Assembly (NCBI GenBank): GCA_947631685.1
Contig: CANRMI010000012.1
Span: forward strand, 1 to 64,000
DNA: 64,000 nt
Reading direction: 5' to 3'
Origin: an uncultured Lachnospiraceae bacterium
GTDB taxonomy: Bacteria > Bacillota > Clostridia > Lachnospirales > Lachnospiraceae
Of the stretch, positions 23,772 to 33,060 are shown one piece after another. The notes under the pieces were generated by a model, which worked only from the letters and a program-made list of their open reading frames with translations, had not been told where the DNA came from and did no database searches. Within the stretch, counting starts at the first letter, position 1. Every line of letters begins with the position of its first letter. Made by a program: the position numbers and the translations under genes.

Positions 23772-26156
23772 TCATTTGCCTCTGTTTATCTTCATGGTGA
23801 GACTGATCCGCTTCTTTTCCATATCTACGGCCAGTACCTGTACCTCCACGACATCTCCCACACTCACGGCTTCCAGGGGATGCTTGATAAACCGGTCCGT
23901 AATCTGGGAGATGTGTACCAGCCCATCCTGGTGGACGCCAATATCCACAAAAACACCAAAATCGATCACATTGCGGACCGTCCCTTTTAAGATCATACCG
24001 GGCTTCAGATCTTTCATATCCAGTATATCGCTGCGCAGAACAGGTGCCGGCATGCTCTCTCTGGGATCCCTCGCCGGTTTCTCCAATTCCTTTAAAATAT
24101 CATTCAGCGTAATCTCGCCAATCCCCAGCTCTTCCGCCAGTTTATGCTTGTCCCCAATGCGTTTTTCCAGATTTCCCACAGATTCAGGAGCCGAAAGCCT
24201 CTCCTGCTTCTGGTGCCTGTCCTCAGGTGTCTCTGAAACCGCGGTACCTGCCATAGCCTGTGCCAGTGCCCTGCCCATGGCGGTATTGGTGTTGCGCACT
24301 TGAATCTGTCTGCGGGCATTTCCCTCGCGCAGACTGCCGCCCTTACTTTCTTTGGGGCGCTCCTGCCTGCCCGTCTGCTTTTCGGCAGCCCGTTTCTGAA
24401 ATTCCCGCACATCCTCCATGGTAAGTCCCAGCTTCTGCAACAGTTTCATGGCCGCGTCATAGGATTCGGGGTGTACGCTGGTCGCGTCCAAAGGATTGTC
24501 CCCGCCTAAGATCCGTAAAAAGCCGGCGCACTGCTCGTAGGCTTTAGGGCCTAATTTGGCTACCTTCAAAAGCTGCTGTCTGTTGGTAAAACGACCGTTG
24601 CTTTCTCTGTAGTCCACGATATTTTTCGCGATTGTTTTACTAATACCGGAGATATATTCCAAAAGGGATACGGAAGCCGTATTCAGATCCACACCCACTT
24701 TGTTGACGCAGTCTTCCACCACGCCCTCCAGAGTCTCCCCCAGCTTCTTCTGGTTCATATCATGCTGATACTGCCCTACGCCAATGGATTTCGGATCGAT
24801 CTTCACCAGTTCCGCCAGTGGATCCTGCAGCCTTCTGGCAATGGAGGCCGCGCTTCTCTGCCCCACGTCAAAATGGGGAAATTCCTCCGTAGCCAGCTTA
24901 CTCGCGGAATAAACGGAGGCACCCGCTTCATTTACGATGACATACTGTACCGGCGTATCCAGCTCCTTTAATATCTCCACGATCACCTGCTCCGACTCTC
25001 TGGAGGCTGTACCGTTCCCCACGGAGATCAGGGAAACGCCATACTTTTTGATCAGTTTTTTCACTTCGGCCTTGGCTTCCTCCACCTTGTTCTGGGGTGC
25101 CGTAGGATATACCACTTTGGTATCCAGCACCTTGCCCGTAGGATCCACCACTGCCAGCTTACATCCGGTTCGGAAAGCGGGATCCCAGCCCAGCACAACT
25201 TTCCCCGCAATGGGAGGCTGCATGAGAAGCTGCTCCAGATTCCTGCCGAATACGCTTATGGCGCCGTCCTCCGCTTTTTCCGTTAAGTCGCCGCGTACTT
25301 CCCTTTCTATGGCCGGCGCGATCAGGCGCTCATAGGCGTCTGCCGCCGCTTCCTTCAAAATAGGAGTCGTATAGGGATTTTCCGCGGTGATCACCTGCTT
25401 CTCCAAATAGCGCAGAATCCTCTCCGTGGGCGCGTTGACTTTTACCACCAGGAACTTTTCACTTTCGCCCCGGTTTAAGGCCAATACCCTGTGGCCGGCT
25501 ATCTTTTTCACCGGCTCCTCAAAATGATAGTACATTTCATAAACGCTCTGGGTTTTTTCTTCTTTCGCCGCGGACGTGATCACGCCCTCTTCCATTGTGG
25601 CGTTCCGGATATACAGGCGGTGCTCCGCATCATCGGAAATACTCTCCGCCAGAATATCCTTGGCTCCCTGAAGAGCATCCTGCGCAGTTTTTACCTGTTT
25701 TGCCTCTTCGACAGTATCGTCTGTTATATATTTAGCGGCTTCCTCCAGTACAGGACCCTGCGCATCCTGCCGCAGAATATATTCCGCCAGGGGCGCCAGA
25801 CCTTTTTCTTTTGCCACGCTGGCTCTGGTTTTCCTCTTAGGTCTGTAGGGACGGTATAGGTCTTCTACCACTACCATGGTTTCCGCCGCCAGGATCTTTT
25901 CTTTCAATTCTTCTGTGAGCTGCCCCTGTTCCTCAATGCTTCGCAGTACCTGCTCTTTCTTTTCTTCCAGATTGCGCAGATAGCTCAACCGCTCACCCAG
26001 ATTCCTGAGCTGCTCATCATTCAAAGAACCCGTAGCTTCCTTGCGGTATCGGGAAATAAAAGGAATGGTGTTTCCTTCATCAATCAATTTAACGGCAGCT
26101 TCTACCTGCCATTTCTGCACCTGCAGTTCTTCCGTGATTTTTTTTACAATATCCAT
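23772..26156 (-). CDS. tex: Tex-family RNA-binding protein with S1 domain
   Basis: A 794-aa Tex/YdcI protein. Order: N-terminal Tex region (IPFISRYRKEATG), YqgF-like nuclease fold (VLGWDPAFRTGCKLAVVD), helix-hairpin-helix repeats (LLEYISGISKTIAKNIVDYR), a C-terminal S1 domain (GMILKGTVRNVIDFGVFVDIG) and an extended linker rich in Arg/Lys/Gln between them (about 605-690), longer than in most homologues. Family members associate with transcription and RNA. The ATG at 26156 with GGGAGGAG is chosen over the track start. Confidence 0.95.
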   Translation of the reverse strand: MDIVKKITEELQVQKWQVEAAVKLIDEGNTIPFISRYRKEATGSLNDEQLRNLGERLSYLRNLEEKKEQVLRSIEEQGQLTEELKEKILAAETMVVVEDLYRPYRPKRKTRASVAKEKGLAPLAEYILRQDAQGPVLEEAAKYITDDTVEEAKQVKTAQDALQGAKDILAESISDDAEHRLYIRNATMEEGVITSAAKEEKTQSVYEMYYHFEEPVKKIAGHRVLALNRGESEKFLVVKVNAPTERILRYLEKQVITAENPYTTPILKEAAADAYERLIAPAIEREVRGDLTEKAEDGAISVFGRNLEQLLMQPPIAGKVVLGWDPAFRTGCKLAVVDPTGKVLDTKVVYPTAPQNKVEEAKAEVKKLIKKYGVSLISVGNGTASRESEQVIVEILKELDTPVQYVIVNEAGASVYSASKLATEEFPHFDVGQRSAASIARRLQDPLAELVKIDPKSIGVGQYQHDMNQKKLGETLEGVVEDCVNKVGVDLNTASVSLLEYISGISKTIAKNIVDYRESNGRFTNRQQLLKVAKLGPKAYEQCAGFLRILGGDNPLDATSVHPESYDAAMKLLQKLGLTMEDVREFQKRAAEKQTGRQERPKESKGGSLREGNARRQIQVRNTNTAMGRALAQAMAGTAVSETPEDRHQKQERLSAPESVGNLEKRIGDKHKLAEELGIGEITLNDILKELEKPARDPRESMPAPVLRSDILDMKDLKPGMILKGTVRNVIDFGVFVDIGVHQDGLVHISQITDRFIKHPLEAVSVGDVVEVQVLAVDMEKKRISLTMKINRGK

Positions 26157-26211
26157 AGTCCCCTTACTCCTCCCAGATAAAAGCGGCAGCGCCAATGGCC
26201 GCATCATTGTC

Positions 26212-26240
26212 ATTATACTGAAAACATACGGATTTTTCAA
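26212..26240 (-). promoter_or_regulatory. Promoter of tex
   Basis: On the minus strand -35 TTGAAA (26235-26240), 17-nt spacer, -10 TATAAT (26212-26217). Confidence 0.7.
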
Positions 26241-26255
26241 TTCCAAAACTTTAAT

Positions 26256-26284
26256 TTGTAAAAACCGTCAAAAGGTGCTACACT
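26256..26284 (+). promoter_or_regulatory. Promoter of the DUF4190-like / HEQEH / DUF975 operon
   Basis: -35 TTGTAA (26256-26261), 17-nt spacer, -10 TACACT (26279-26284), divergent from tex. Confidence 0.6.
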
Positions 26285-26314
26285 GATATTATACATTACA
26301 AGGAGCCGGTTTCT

Positions 26315-26716
26315 ATGGACTATACGGAGTATCAAAGCAGCAAACGGTTTGCCCTGGCTTCCATGATACTGGGCATCTGTTCTCTTCTGTTTTTCTGTAC
26401 AATATATCTGCCCCTCCCCTTAGGTGCCTTAGGATGCCTGTTCGCCATCCTGTCCCGCCGTCGGGGAAAGGCTTTATCCGGGACCGCCATAGCGGGGCTT
26501 ATCACCTCCTGTCTGGGCGCGCTGGCAGGGCTGATAATGCTTGTGGTTGTAATCTTCTCGGCCGTTACGCTCCTGCAGCCTTCTCACAGAGACCAGCTGA
26601 ACGCGCTGTTTGAGCAGACCTATGGCATGGATTTTGAGGATTACATTGAAACCATCTACGGTGAAGATTTTGACATGGATCTTTTGAACTCTCTCTATGG
26701 AGAAGATGTTGAGTGA
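26315..26716 (+). CDS. Small two-span membrane protein, DUF4190-like
   Basis: A 133-aa protein with helices at about 13-45 and 55-85 separated by a basic loop (SRRRGKAL), then a soluble acidic tail (YGMDFEDYIETIYGEDFD). The helix pair with small Gly/Ala motifs resembles DUF4190-type proteins. It is the first gene of a three-gene plus-strand unit, behind AAGGAGCCGG. Function unknown. Confidence 0.75.
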   Translation: MDYTEYQSSKRFALASMILGICSLLFFCTIYLPLPLGALGCLFAILSRRRGKALSGTAIAGLITSCLGALAGLIMLVVVIFSAVTLLQPSHRDQLNALFEQTYGMDFEDYIETIYGEDFDMDLLNSLYGEDVE

Positions 26717-26758
26717 TTGTCTGCCGATCCCGCGGGCAGAAGAAAGGTAAGGTGGCAT

Positions 26759-27316
26759 ATGAATTTCAGTATAAACGGTATACAGCCTCTTATTTATCCC
26801 GGCCAGCTTCGCTCCAGTACAGAACCGGAGCGAACCAGACCGGATCAAACCGGACTGGATCAGGGCAGAACAGGCCAGACCAGACCGGATCCGACCAGAC
26901 CAAATGAGGACAAGGCGGATAAGAATAGGCCGGATCCATTGGGAAAAAAGGGGGATGGCAGAGAAGAATGCCAGACCTGTAAGAACCGCAAGTATCAGGA
27001 CGGTTCCGACGAAATGGTCTCTTTTAAATCGGCGGCTCATATTGCGCCCGGCGCTGCCGCTTCCGTGGTACGCGCCCACGAGCAGGAACATGTTTCCAAC
27101 GCTTACGCCAAGGCAGCTACTAACAACGGTAAGGTCATCAGGGCTTCCGTTTCCCTGCATACGGCTATATGTCCTGAATGCGGACGCTCTTATATTTCCG
27201 GCGGCACCACCAATACACAGATAAAGTACTATAATGAGGAAAATCCCTACCAGCAGGAATTAAAATCCGCTGACAGAGCCAAATACAGCGGCCGCAATAT
27301 CGACTACGCAGTTTAG
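26759..27316 (+). CDS. HEQEH-motif putative zinc metallopeptidase-like protein with repeat linker
   Basis: A 185-aa protein. Residues 1-20 are variable; 20-70 are a Pro/Asp/Arg/Gln/Thr linker built from degenerate 10-residue repeats (RPDQTGLDQG, RTGQTRPDP); 78-185 form the conserved part: CQTCKNRKYQDGSDE, RAHEQEHV (a HExxH-type zincin motif) and CPECGRSY (second Cys pair). The core resembles the SprA-related family found in clostridia. No signal peptide. The ATG at 26759 has AAGGTGG upstream. Protease activity is only suggested by the motif. Confidence 0.7.
   Translation: MNFSINGIQPLIYPGQLRSSTEPERTRPDQTGLDQGRTGQTRPDPTRPNEDKADKNRPDPLGKKGDGREECQTCKNRKYQDGSDEMVSFKSAAHIAPGAAASVVRAHEQEHVSNAYAKAATNNGKVIRASVSLHTAICPECGRSYISGGTTNTQIKYYNEENPYQQELKSADRAKYSGRNIDYAV
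26830..26900 (+). repeat. Degenerate 10-bp tandem repeat inside the HEQEH gene
   Basis: About seven imperfect decamers on an A-C-C-G/A-G-A-C-C-N-G pattern (CCAGACCGGA, TCAAACCGGA, CCAGACCAGA and similar). Because 10 is not a multiple of 3, three units encode one 10-residue protein repeat, which also explains the long shadow ORFs in other frames here. Confidence 0.65.
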
Positions 27317-27325
27317 GAGATTTTT

Positions 27326-28042
27326 ATGAACACCTATTTATCCAGCGCACAATTAAAGGATCGGGCAAAGGCCTGTCTGAGCGGACACTATGGCTTTCTG
27401 ATCGGTGCCATTCTCATCGAGGGACTGATCATTTATGCGTTGTCCTTTTTGGTTCCCGCCGCTGCCCTGCCTTTCTCCATTTCCAGACTGCTTCTGGGAG
27501 AAGCCATCAGATTCTGCCTCTCCGTTTTTACCGGCGTCTTCAATGTCGGATTTGCATTCATCTATTTGAAGCTGGCCTGCGGCAGCAGACCGGTGCTCTC
27601 CGATATTTTCTACGGTTTTTCCAGCTGCCTGGGTACGTCTTTGCTGATTTCCTTGGTTTTTAACGCCTTTTCCCTGCTGCCATTGGCCACATATATTCCC
27701 GCTTTCTTAGGCGTGCAGAGCCGCAATATGAAAATCATCCTGCTGGCCCTGCCTGTACTGGCCGTTACGACTGCTGCCTATATTCTGCTCTGGCTCATGT
27801 TTTCTCAGTGCTATTATCTTATGCTGGATTTTCCGAATAAAACTGCCGGTGAGATCCTCTCTCTCAGCCTGCGGCTCATGCGCGGTCAAAAGGGGAGGCT
27901 CTTCTGCATCCTGCTCAGCTTTCTTCCCCTTCTGCTCTTGGGATGGTTATCCATTGTCGGCACCATCTGGGTGGGCCCCTATCTCCAGATGGCCATGGCT
28001 CTTTTTTATCTGGATATCATGAAACCGGCGCAGAAGAATTAA
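27326..28042 (+). CDS. DUF975-family membrane protein
   Basis: A 238-aa protein with about five to six helices. The N-terminus SSAQLKDRAKACLSGHYG and the mid-protein motif SLRLMRGQKGRLFCILLSFLP match DUF975 proteins, common in Firmicutes and of unknown function. RBS TTTAGGAG is right in front. It overlaps the prfB stop by 4 nt tail to tail. Confidence 0.85.
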   Translation: MNTYLSSAQLKDRAKACLSGHYGFLIGAILIEGLIIYALSFLVPAAALPFSISRLLLGEAIRFCLSVFTGVFNVGFAFIYLKLACGSRPVLSDIFYGFSSCLGTSLLISLVFNAFSLLPLATYIPAFLGVQSRNMKIILLALPVLAVTTAAYILLWLMFSQCYYLMLDFPNKTAGEILSLSLRLMRGQKGRLFCILLSFLPLLLLGWLSIVGTIWVGPYLQMAMALFYLDIMKPAQKN

Positions 28043-29173
28043 TCTTCCGCACCGGCTACCGGTTTGGCTCCTGTGCTGAGCCACTTTAAATATCCGTTGA
28101 TAAAACTGTCCAATGCTCCGTCCAGTACCGCGTCCGCATTGCCGTTGACTACTCCTGTCCGGTGATCCTTTACCATGGTGTAGGGCTGCAATACGTAGGA
28201 ACGTATCTGATTTCCCCATCCGATTTCCTTGACTTCTCCCCGAATATCGGAAAGCTTTTCCGCATTGGCCTCCTGCTTCAGTAAATACAGCTTGGCTTTC
28301 AACATCTGCATGGCCTTGTCCTTGTTCTGGAACTGGCTCCGCTCATTCTGGCACTGCACCACCGTTCCCGTAGGAATGTGGGTGATACGGATAGCGGAAG
28401 AGGTCTTATTGATATGCTGTCCGCCCGCGCCGCTGCTTCGGTAGGTGTCTATCCGCAGATCCTCTTCATTGATCTCCACGTCCAGATCCTCTTCAATATC
28501 CGGCATAACATCCAGGGACACAAAGGAAGTCTGCCGCTTTCCCTGGGCATTGAACGGCGATATTCTTACCAGTCTGTGCACACCCTTTTCGGACTTCAAA
28601 TAACCGTACGCGTTCTCTCCGTTCACCTGAAAGGTAATGGATTTGATGCCCGCTTCGTCTCCGTCCAGAAAATCCAGCACGTCAATGGTAAAGCCCTTGC
28701 GTTCCGCCCAGCGGGTATACATGCGGTAAAGCATACCGCACCAATCGCAGCTTTCCGTCCCTCCCGCGCCGGCGTTCAGCTTCAGGATAGCGTTGTTCTG
28801 ATCATATTCGCCGGAAAGCAGTGTCTGAATCCGCAGATCGTCAAATCTGCCGATAAATTCATCCAGCTCCGCCTGTATTTCTTCAACCAGAGAAGTGTCG
28901 TTTTCTTCATCCGCCATCTCGATCAGCGTCAGAATATCCTCGTACTGCTCGTAAATTTCCTGATAATCCTTACAGGTATCCTGCAGATTTTTCAGTTCTT
29001 TCATCTGTTTGTTGGAGCGCTCCGGATTGTCCCAAAAATCCGGCGCTTCCATTTCTCTGTTCAGTTCTTCGATACGCTTTGACTTGGCAGCCAGGTCAAA
29101 GTGAATCCCTCACTTCCGCCAATGGAGTTTCGTAAGCCAGCAGTCTGGCTTTCATCTGGTCTGTTTCTACCAT
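28039..29173 (-). CDS. prfB: Peptide chain release factor 2 (programmed +1 frameshift)
   Basis: RF2 recognises UGA and UAA. The track shows only the C-terminal 337 codons. Upstream, an ATG at 29173 behind GAGGGTGACGCG opens 25 codons (MVETDQMKARLLAYETPLAE...) ending at CTT TGA C (29095-29101); shifting +1 at that TGA continues DLAAKSKRIEELNREMEAPDF into the track ORF, about 377 aa in all. An internal SD-like GAGGG precedes the slip site. The GGQ catalytic motif is in SSGAGGQHINKT. secA ends about 30 nt upstream. Confidence 0.95.
29095..29101 (-). promoter_or_regulatory. prfB: RF2 autoregulatory frameshift site CTT-TGA-C
   Basis: Slippery CTT (29099-29101) followed by in-frame UGA (29096-29098) and C. 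This is the classic prfB recoding site: low RF2 slows termination at UGA and permits +1 slippage. Confidence 0.95.
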
Positions 29174-29205
29174 TTCGCGTCACCCTCTTTCATAAAAATA
29201 TTGCC

Positions 29206-31773
29206 TCAGGCCCTTCGGCCGCAGCACTGCTTATATTTTTTACCGCTGCCGCAGGGGCAGGGATCGTTGGGATAAATCTTTGTATTTTCCCTTCTGGCTG
29301 GCATCCTCGGCCCGCTGTCGTCCTTATTGGTACCGGTAACCTTGGCTACCTGTTCCCTCTCCACCTTCTGTTCCAGCTTGACGCGCAGCAGCAGGCGGAC
29401 AGTGTCTTCCTTGATATTCTCCGTCATTTCATCGAACATCTCGTAGCCGCTCAGCTTATATTCCACTAACGGATCCCTCTGTCCGTAGGCCTGCAGGCCG
29501 ATACCCTGACGAAGCTGCTCCATATCGTCGATATGGTCCATCCACTTTCTGTCGATCACCTTTAACAGGATTACCCGCTCTACTTCACGCATCATTTCCG
29601 CTTCAGGGAATTCCGTTTCCTTGGCTTCATAGAGCTTTACAGCCTCTTCTTTCAGCTGCTGCTTCAAACCATTTTTCTTTCCGGCGCTGATCCGCTCCCT
29701 GGTCAAAGGCTCTAAGGGAATGATGGGCAGCAACAGTGTATTCAGTTCATTCAGATCCCATTCCGCAGGCTCCGTATCTTCTCCTATGGCAGTATCCACG
29801 CAGCGCTCGGTAATATCCGTGATCATCTTATAGATAACGTCCCGCATACTCTCGCCATCCAGCACCCTGCGTCTCTCGCCGTAAATGATCTCCCTCTGCT
29901 CGCTCATAACCCTGTCATATTCCAGCAGATTTTTACGGATACCGTAGTTGTTGTTCTCTATCTTCTTCTGCGCGGATTCAATGGCGTTGCTCAGCATTTT
30001 ATGCTCGATCTCCTGGCCTTCCGGAATGCCCAGCGCCGTAAACATGCTGATAAGCCTCTCGGAACCGAACAGACGCATCAGATCGTCCTCCAATGAAATG
30101 TAGAATTTGGATTCACCGGGATCTCCCTGCCGTCCCGCACGTCCCCGCAGCTGATTGTCGATACGTCTGGATTCGTGACGTTCCGTACCGATGATCTTCA
30201 GGCCTCCGGCCTCTCTCGCCGCCTCGTCCAGCTTAATATCCGTACCACGTCCGGCCATGTTGGTGGCTATGGTAACCGCTCCGTGAATACCGGCATCCGC
30301 TACAATTTCGGCCTCCAGCTCGTGGAACTTGGCATTTAACACCTTGTGCTCGATCCCGCGCCGCTTCAACATGGCACTCAATTCCTCGGAAGCCTCAATG
30401 GTGATGGTACCTACCAGAACAGGCTGTCCCTTGGCATGGGCTTCCTCCACCGCCGCTACAATGGCCCGGAGTTTTTCTTTTCTGGTCTTATATACAGCGT
30501 CCTGATGGTCCACCCTGATGACGGGTTTGTTGGTGGGAATCTCAATAACATCCATACCGTAAATATCCCTGAACTCCCTTTCCTCCGTCAGAGCGGTACC
30601 GGTCATACCGGCTTTTTTCTCAAAGAGATTAAAGAAATTCTGGAACGTGATGCTGGCAAGCGTCTTGCTTTCCCGCTTTACCTTTACCCGCTCCTTGGCC
30701 TCTATCGCCTGGTGCAGACCGTCGGAATAGCGCCGTCCGGGCATGATACGTCCCGTAAATTCGTCCACAATGAGCACCTGGTCGTCCTTCACCACATAGT
30801 CCTTGTCCCGGGCCATCAGGTTGTGAGCGCGCAGAGCTAAGATAATGTTATGCTGGATTTCCAGATTTTCCGGATCTGCATAGTTGGCTATCTGGAAAAA
30901 CTGCTCAACTTTTTCAATACCCGCCGCAGTCAGATTGATCACTTTGTCCTTTTCGTTGACGATAAAATCTCCGGTCTCCTCCTGCGTCACGCCCATTATG
31001 GCATCCATTTTGGACAATTCCGGCATATCCTCGCCCCTGCGCATCTGGCGGGCCAGAATGTCGCACATTTCATAGAGCTTGGTGGATTTGCCGCTCTGTC
31101 CGGAAATGATCAGAGGCGTTCTGGCTTCATCGATCAGTACGGAGTCCACCTCATCGATAATGGCATAGTGCAGCCCCCGCAGGACCAGCTGCTTTTTATA
31201 TACCACCATATTGTCCCGCAGGTAATCAAATCCCAGCTCGTTATTGGTCACGTAAGTAATATCGCAGTTATAGGCTTCCCGCCTCTCGTCCGGCGTCATA
31301 CTGTTTAAGACCACGCCTACCGTCAGTCCCAGAAATGTATGCACCTGCCCCATCCATTCGGCATCACGGTGGGCAAGGTAATCGTTGACGGTTACGATGT
31401 GCACCCCTTTTCCCTCCAGGGCATTGAGGTAAGCGGGCAGCGTGGAAACCAATGTCTTACCTTCACCGGTACGCATTTCCGCAATACGTCCCTGATGCAG
31501 GATGATACCGCCCACCAGCTGTACCCGGTAGTGTTCCATGTTCAGTACCCGCTTCGCCGCCTCTCTTACCACCGCATAGGCTTCGGGAAGCAGATCGTCC
31601 AGCGTCTCCCCTTCTTTCAGGCGCTTCTTAAACTCGTCCGTTTTCGCCTTTAATTCCTCGTCGGTGGCCTGCTGCATAGCCGGGCGCAGCGACTCGATCT
31701 TATCTACCAGAGGCTCTATCCTCTTTAATTCCCTGGAACTGTGGGTTCCGAATATTTTTGTTGCTAAGCTCAT
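29206..31773 (-). CDS. secA: Protein translocase ATPase SecA
   Basis: An 855-aa SecA. Seen: Walker A region [39 protein letters not shown], and the C-terminal zinc-binding [13 protein letters not shown] for SecB or ribosome contact. Length is usual. The ATG at 31773 is chosen; the track's GTG seven codons upstream has no RBS of its own. GAAGGGAG lies about 11 nt upstream. It drives Sec export, including the lipoproteins predicted here. It precedes prfB on the same strand, a common gene order. Confidence 0.98.
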   Translation of the reverse strand: MSLATKIFGTHSSRELKRIEPLVDKIESLRPAMQQATDEELKAKTDEFKKRLKEGETLDDLLPEAYAVVREAAKRVLNMEHYRVQLVGGIILHQGRIAEMRTGEGKTLVSTLPAYLNALEGKGVHIVTVNDYLAHRDAEWMGQVHTFLGLTVGVVLNSMTPDERREAYNCDITYVTNNELGFDYLRDNMVVYKKQLVLRGLHYAIIDEVDSVLIDEARTPLIISGQSGKSTKLYEMCDILARQMRRGEDMPELSKMDAIMGVTQEETGDFIVNEKDKVINLTAAGIEKVEQFFQIANYADPENLEIQHNIILALRAHNLMARDKDYVVKDDQVLIVDEFTGRIMPGRRYSDGLHQAIEAKERVKVKRESKTLASITFQNFFNLFEKKAGMTGTALTEEREFRDIYGMDVIEIPTNKPVIRVDHQDAVYKTRKEKLRAIVAAVEEAHAKGQPVLVGTITIEASEELSAMLKRRGIEHKVLNAKFHELEAEIVADAGIHGAVTIATNMAGRGTDIKLDEAAREAGGLKIIGTERHESRRIDNQLRGRAGRQGDPGESKFYISLEDDLMRLFGSERLISMFTALGIPEGQEIEHKMLSNAIESAQKKIENNNYGIRKNLLEYDRVMSEQREIIYGERRRVLDGESMRDVIYKMITDITERCVDTAIGEDTEPAEWDLNELNTLLLPIIPLEPLTRERISAGKKNGLKQQLKEEAVKLYEAKETEFPEAEMMREVERVILLKVIDRKWMDHIDDMEQLRQGIGLQAYGQRDPLVEYKLSGYEMFDEMTENIKEDTVRLLLRVKLEQKVEREQVAKVTGTNKDDSGPRMPARRENTKIYPNDPCPCGSGKKYKQCCGRRA

Positions 31774-31842
31774 AAGGTACCGTACTCCCTTCACGCATGT
31801 GCGTACACAGAAATCTATCCCCTCTTTGGATATACAAAAGTT

Positions 31843-31871
31843 ATTTTAACAGATTTAACCTCCGGATTCAA
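31843..31871 (-). promoter_or_regulatory. Promoter of secA-prfB
   Basis: On the minus strand -35 TTGAAT (31866-31871), 17-nt spacer, -10 TAAAAT (31843-31848). Confidence 0.7.
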
Positions 31872-31918
31872 CCAAAAGCAGGCCAAAACCATGAAAGTTT
31901 TATGAACAATCTGTAAAT

Positions 31919-31947
31919 TTGACTTCATAAAAAAGTGTCTTTATAAT
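31919..31947 (+). promoter_or_regulatory. Promoter of the pectin methylesterase gene
   Basis: -35 TTGACT (31919-31924), 17-nt spacer, -10 TATAAT (31942-31947), about 46 bp before the start codon. It is a strong match and no cre box was seen beside it. Confidence 0.75.
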
Positions 31948-31992
31948 AAAAGGCAGAAAAACGCTTTGTTCACGCAAAAAGGAGGAAATCCC

Positions 31993-33060
31993 ATGCCTGA
32001 AACCATTCATCTTTATGTCAACTACCCGGACAGGCAGCCCTGCTTCCCATCTCTGGGGCAGGCGCTGGCCTTTCTTTCCCATACGGACGAAGCCGGCGTA
32101 AAATATGCCCCGCCGCAGTTTCCCGCCCCGGCAGAGCCGGACATTCCCCCTGCGGTGATCCATATAGGCGCCGACGTCTATCGGGAAAATCTGGTGATTG
32201 AGCGCCCCTATGTGACGCTTCTGGGAGAAAACGCGGAAAACACGATCCTGACTTATGATCTGGCAGCCAGGGATGCCATGCCCGACGGCAGCCTGCGGGG
32301 AACCTTCCGTACCGCTTCCGTCCGGGTGCACACCCATGATTTTACTGCCAAGCAGATCACTTTTCAAAACACGGCCGGATACGGCCATACCGTGGGACAG
32401 GCGCTGGCTCTCTACGCCGATGGAGACAGGCTTTTATTTGAGGACTGTAGGATGCTTGCCAGCCAGGACACACTCTTTACCGCGCCGCTGCCCCCTTCCC
32501 CTGCCAGCCCCGGCGGGTTTACGGGACCGGGCGAACACGCCCCAAGAGTTCCCGGCAGACATCTGTACCGCCGCTGTTATCTGCAGGGAGACGTGGATTT
32601 TATTTTCGGCAGCGCCATCGCTTATTTTGAAGAATGCACGATCTTTTCCAAAAAGCCGGCCGACCGCAAACCGCCGGAAAGCCCCGCGGACGAAACCATT
32701 TACGGCTACATCACTGCCGCCTCCACTCCAGAAGGGATGCCTTTCGGCTATGTATTGAAAGACTGCCGCCTGATCAGCGACTGCCCTCCTCACACCGTCT
32801 ATTTAGGACGCCCCTGGAGGGAATGGGCCAAAACCATCTTTTTACACTGTGAAATGGGTGCCCACATTCATCCTGCGGGCTGGCATGACTGGCAAAAGCC
32901 CCATGGCCACTTCTATTACGGAGAATATGACTCTTTCGGAGAGGGTGGAGATACGGCGCAGCGGGCGCCCTTTTCCCATATCCTGACCGAGGAAGAAGCT
33001 TCCGCCTACACCATAGAAAACGTCCTAGGCGCGCCGGACGGCTGGAATCCCTCTGCCTAA
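31993..33060 (+). CDS. Pectin methylesterase (CE8), cytoplasmic
   Basis: A 355-aa parallel beta-helix pectinesterase that removes methyl esters from homogalacturonan. Family signatures are visible: ITFQNTAG, SQDTLF (Gln), GDVDFIFG (catalytic Asp) and YLGRPWRE (Arg). A 20-residue Pro/Gly insert (APLPPSPASPGGFTGPG) follows SQDTLF. There is no signal peptide, so it should act on imported methylated oligogalacturonides. The ATG at 31993 follows AAAGGAGG. It is convergent with the permease gene, the stop codons overlapping in CTAA. Confidence 0.92.
   Translation: MPETIHLYVNYPDRQPCFPSLGQALAFLSHTDEAGVKYAPPQFPAPAEPDIPPAVIHIGADVYRENLVIERPYVTLLGENAENTILTYDLAARDAMPDGSLRGTFRTASVRVHTHDFTAKQITFQNTAGYGHTVGQALALYADGDRLLFEDCRMLASQDTLFTAPLPPSPASPGGFTGPGEHAPRVPGRHLYRRCYLQGDVDFIFGSAIAYFEECTIFSKKPADRKPPESPADETIYGYITAASTPEGMPFGYVLKDCRLISDCPPHTVYLGRPWREWAKTIFLHCEMGAHIHPAGWHDWQKPHGHFYYGEYDSFGEGGDTAQRAPFSHILTEEEASAYTIENVLGAPDGWNPSA

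Noticed and set aside
26830-26900. Tandem repeat as a CRISPR array
   Set aside because: Units are 10 bp, contiguous and coding; there are no spacers and no cas genes.
26474-27160. 228-aa minus-strand ORF with IRSGL-type repeats
   Set aside because: Produced by the 10-bp repeat read backwards; the plus-strand HEQEH gene explains the region.
28378-29082. 234-aa plus-strand ORF opposite prfB
   Set aside because: Antisense to a conserved gene and no domain or RBS is recognisable.
29096-29098. In-frame TGA near the prfB start read as a pseudogene mutation
   Set aside because: It is the conserved CTT-TGA-C recoding site of prfB.
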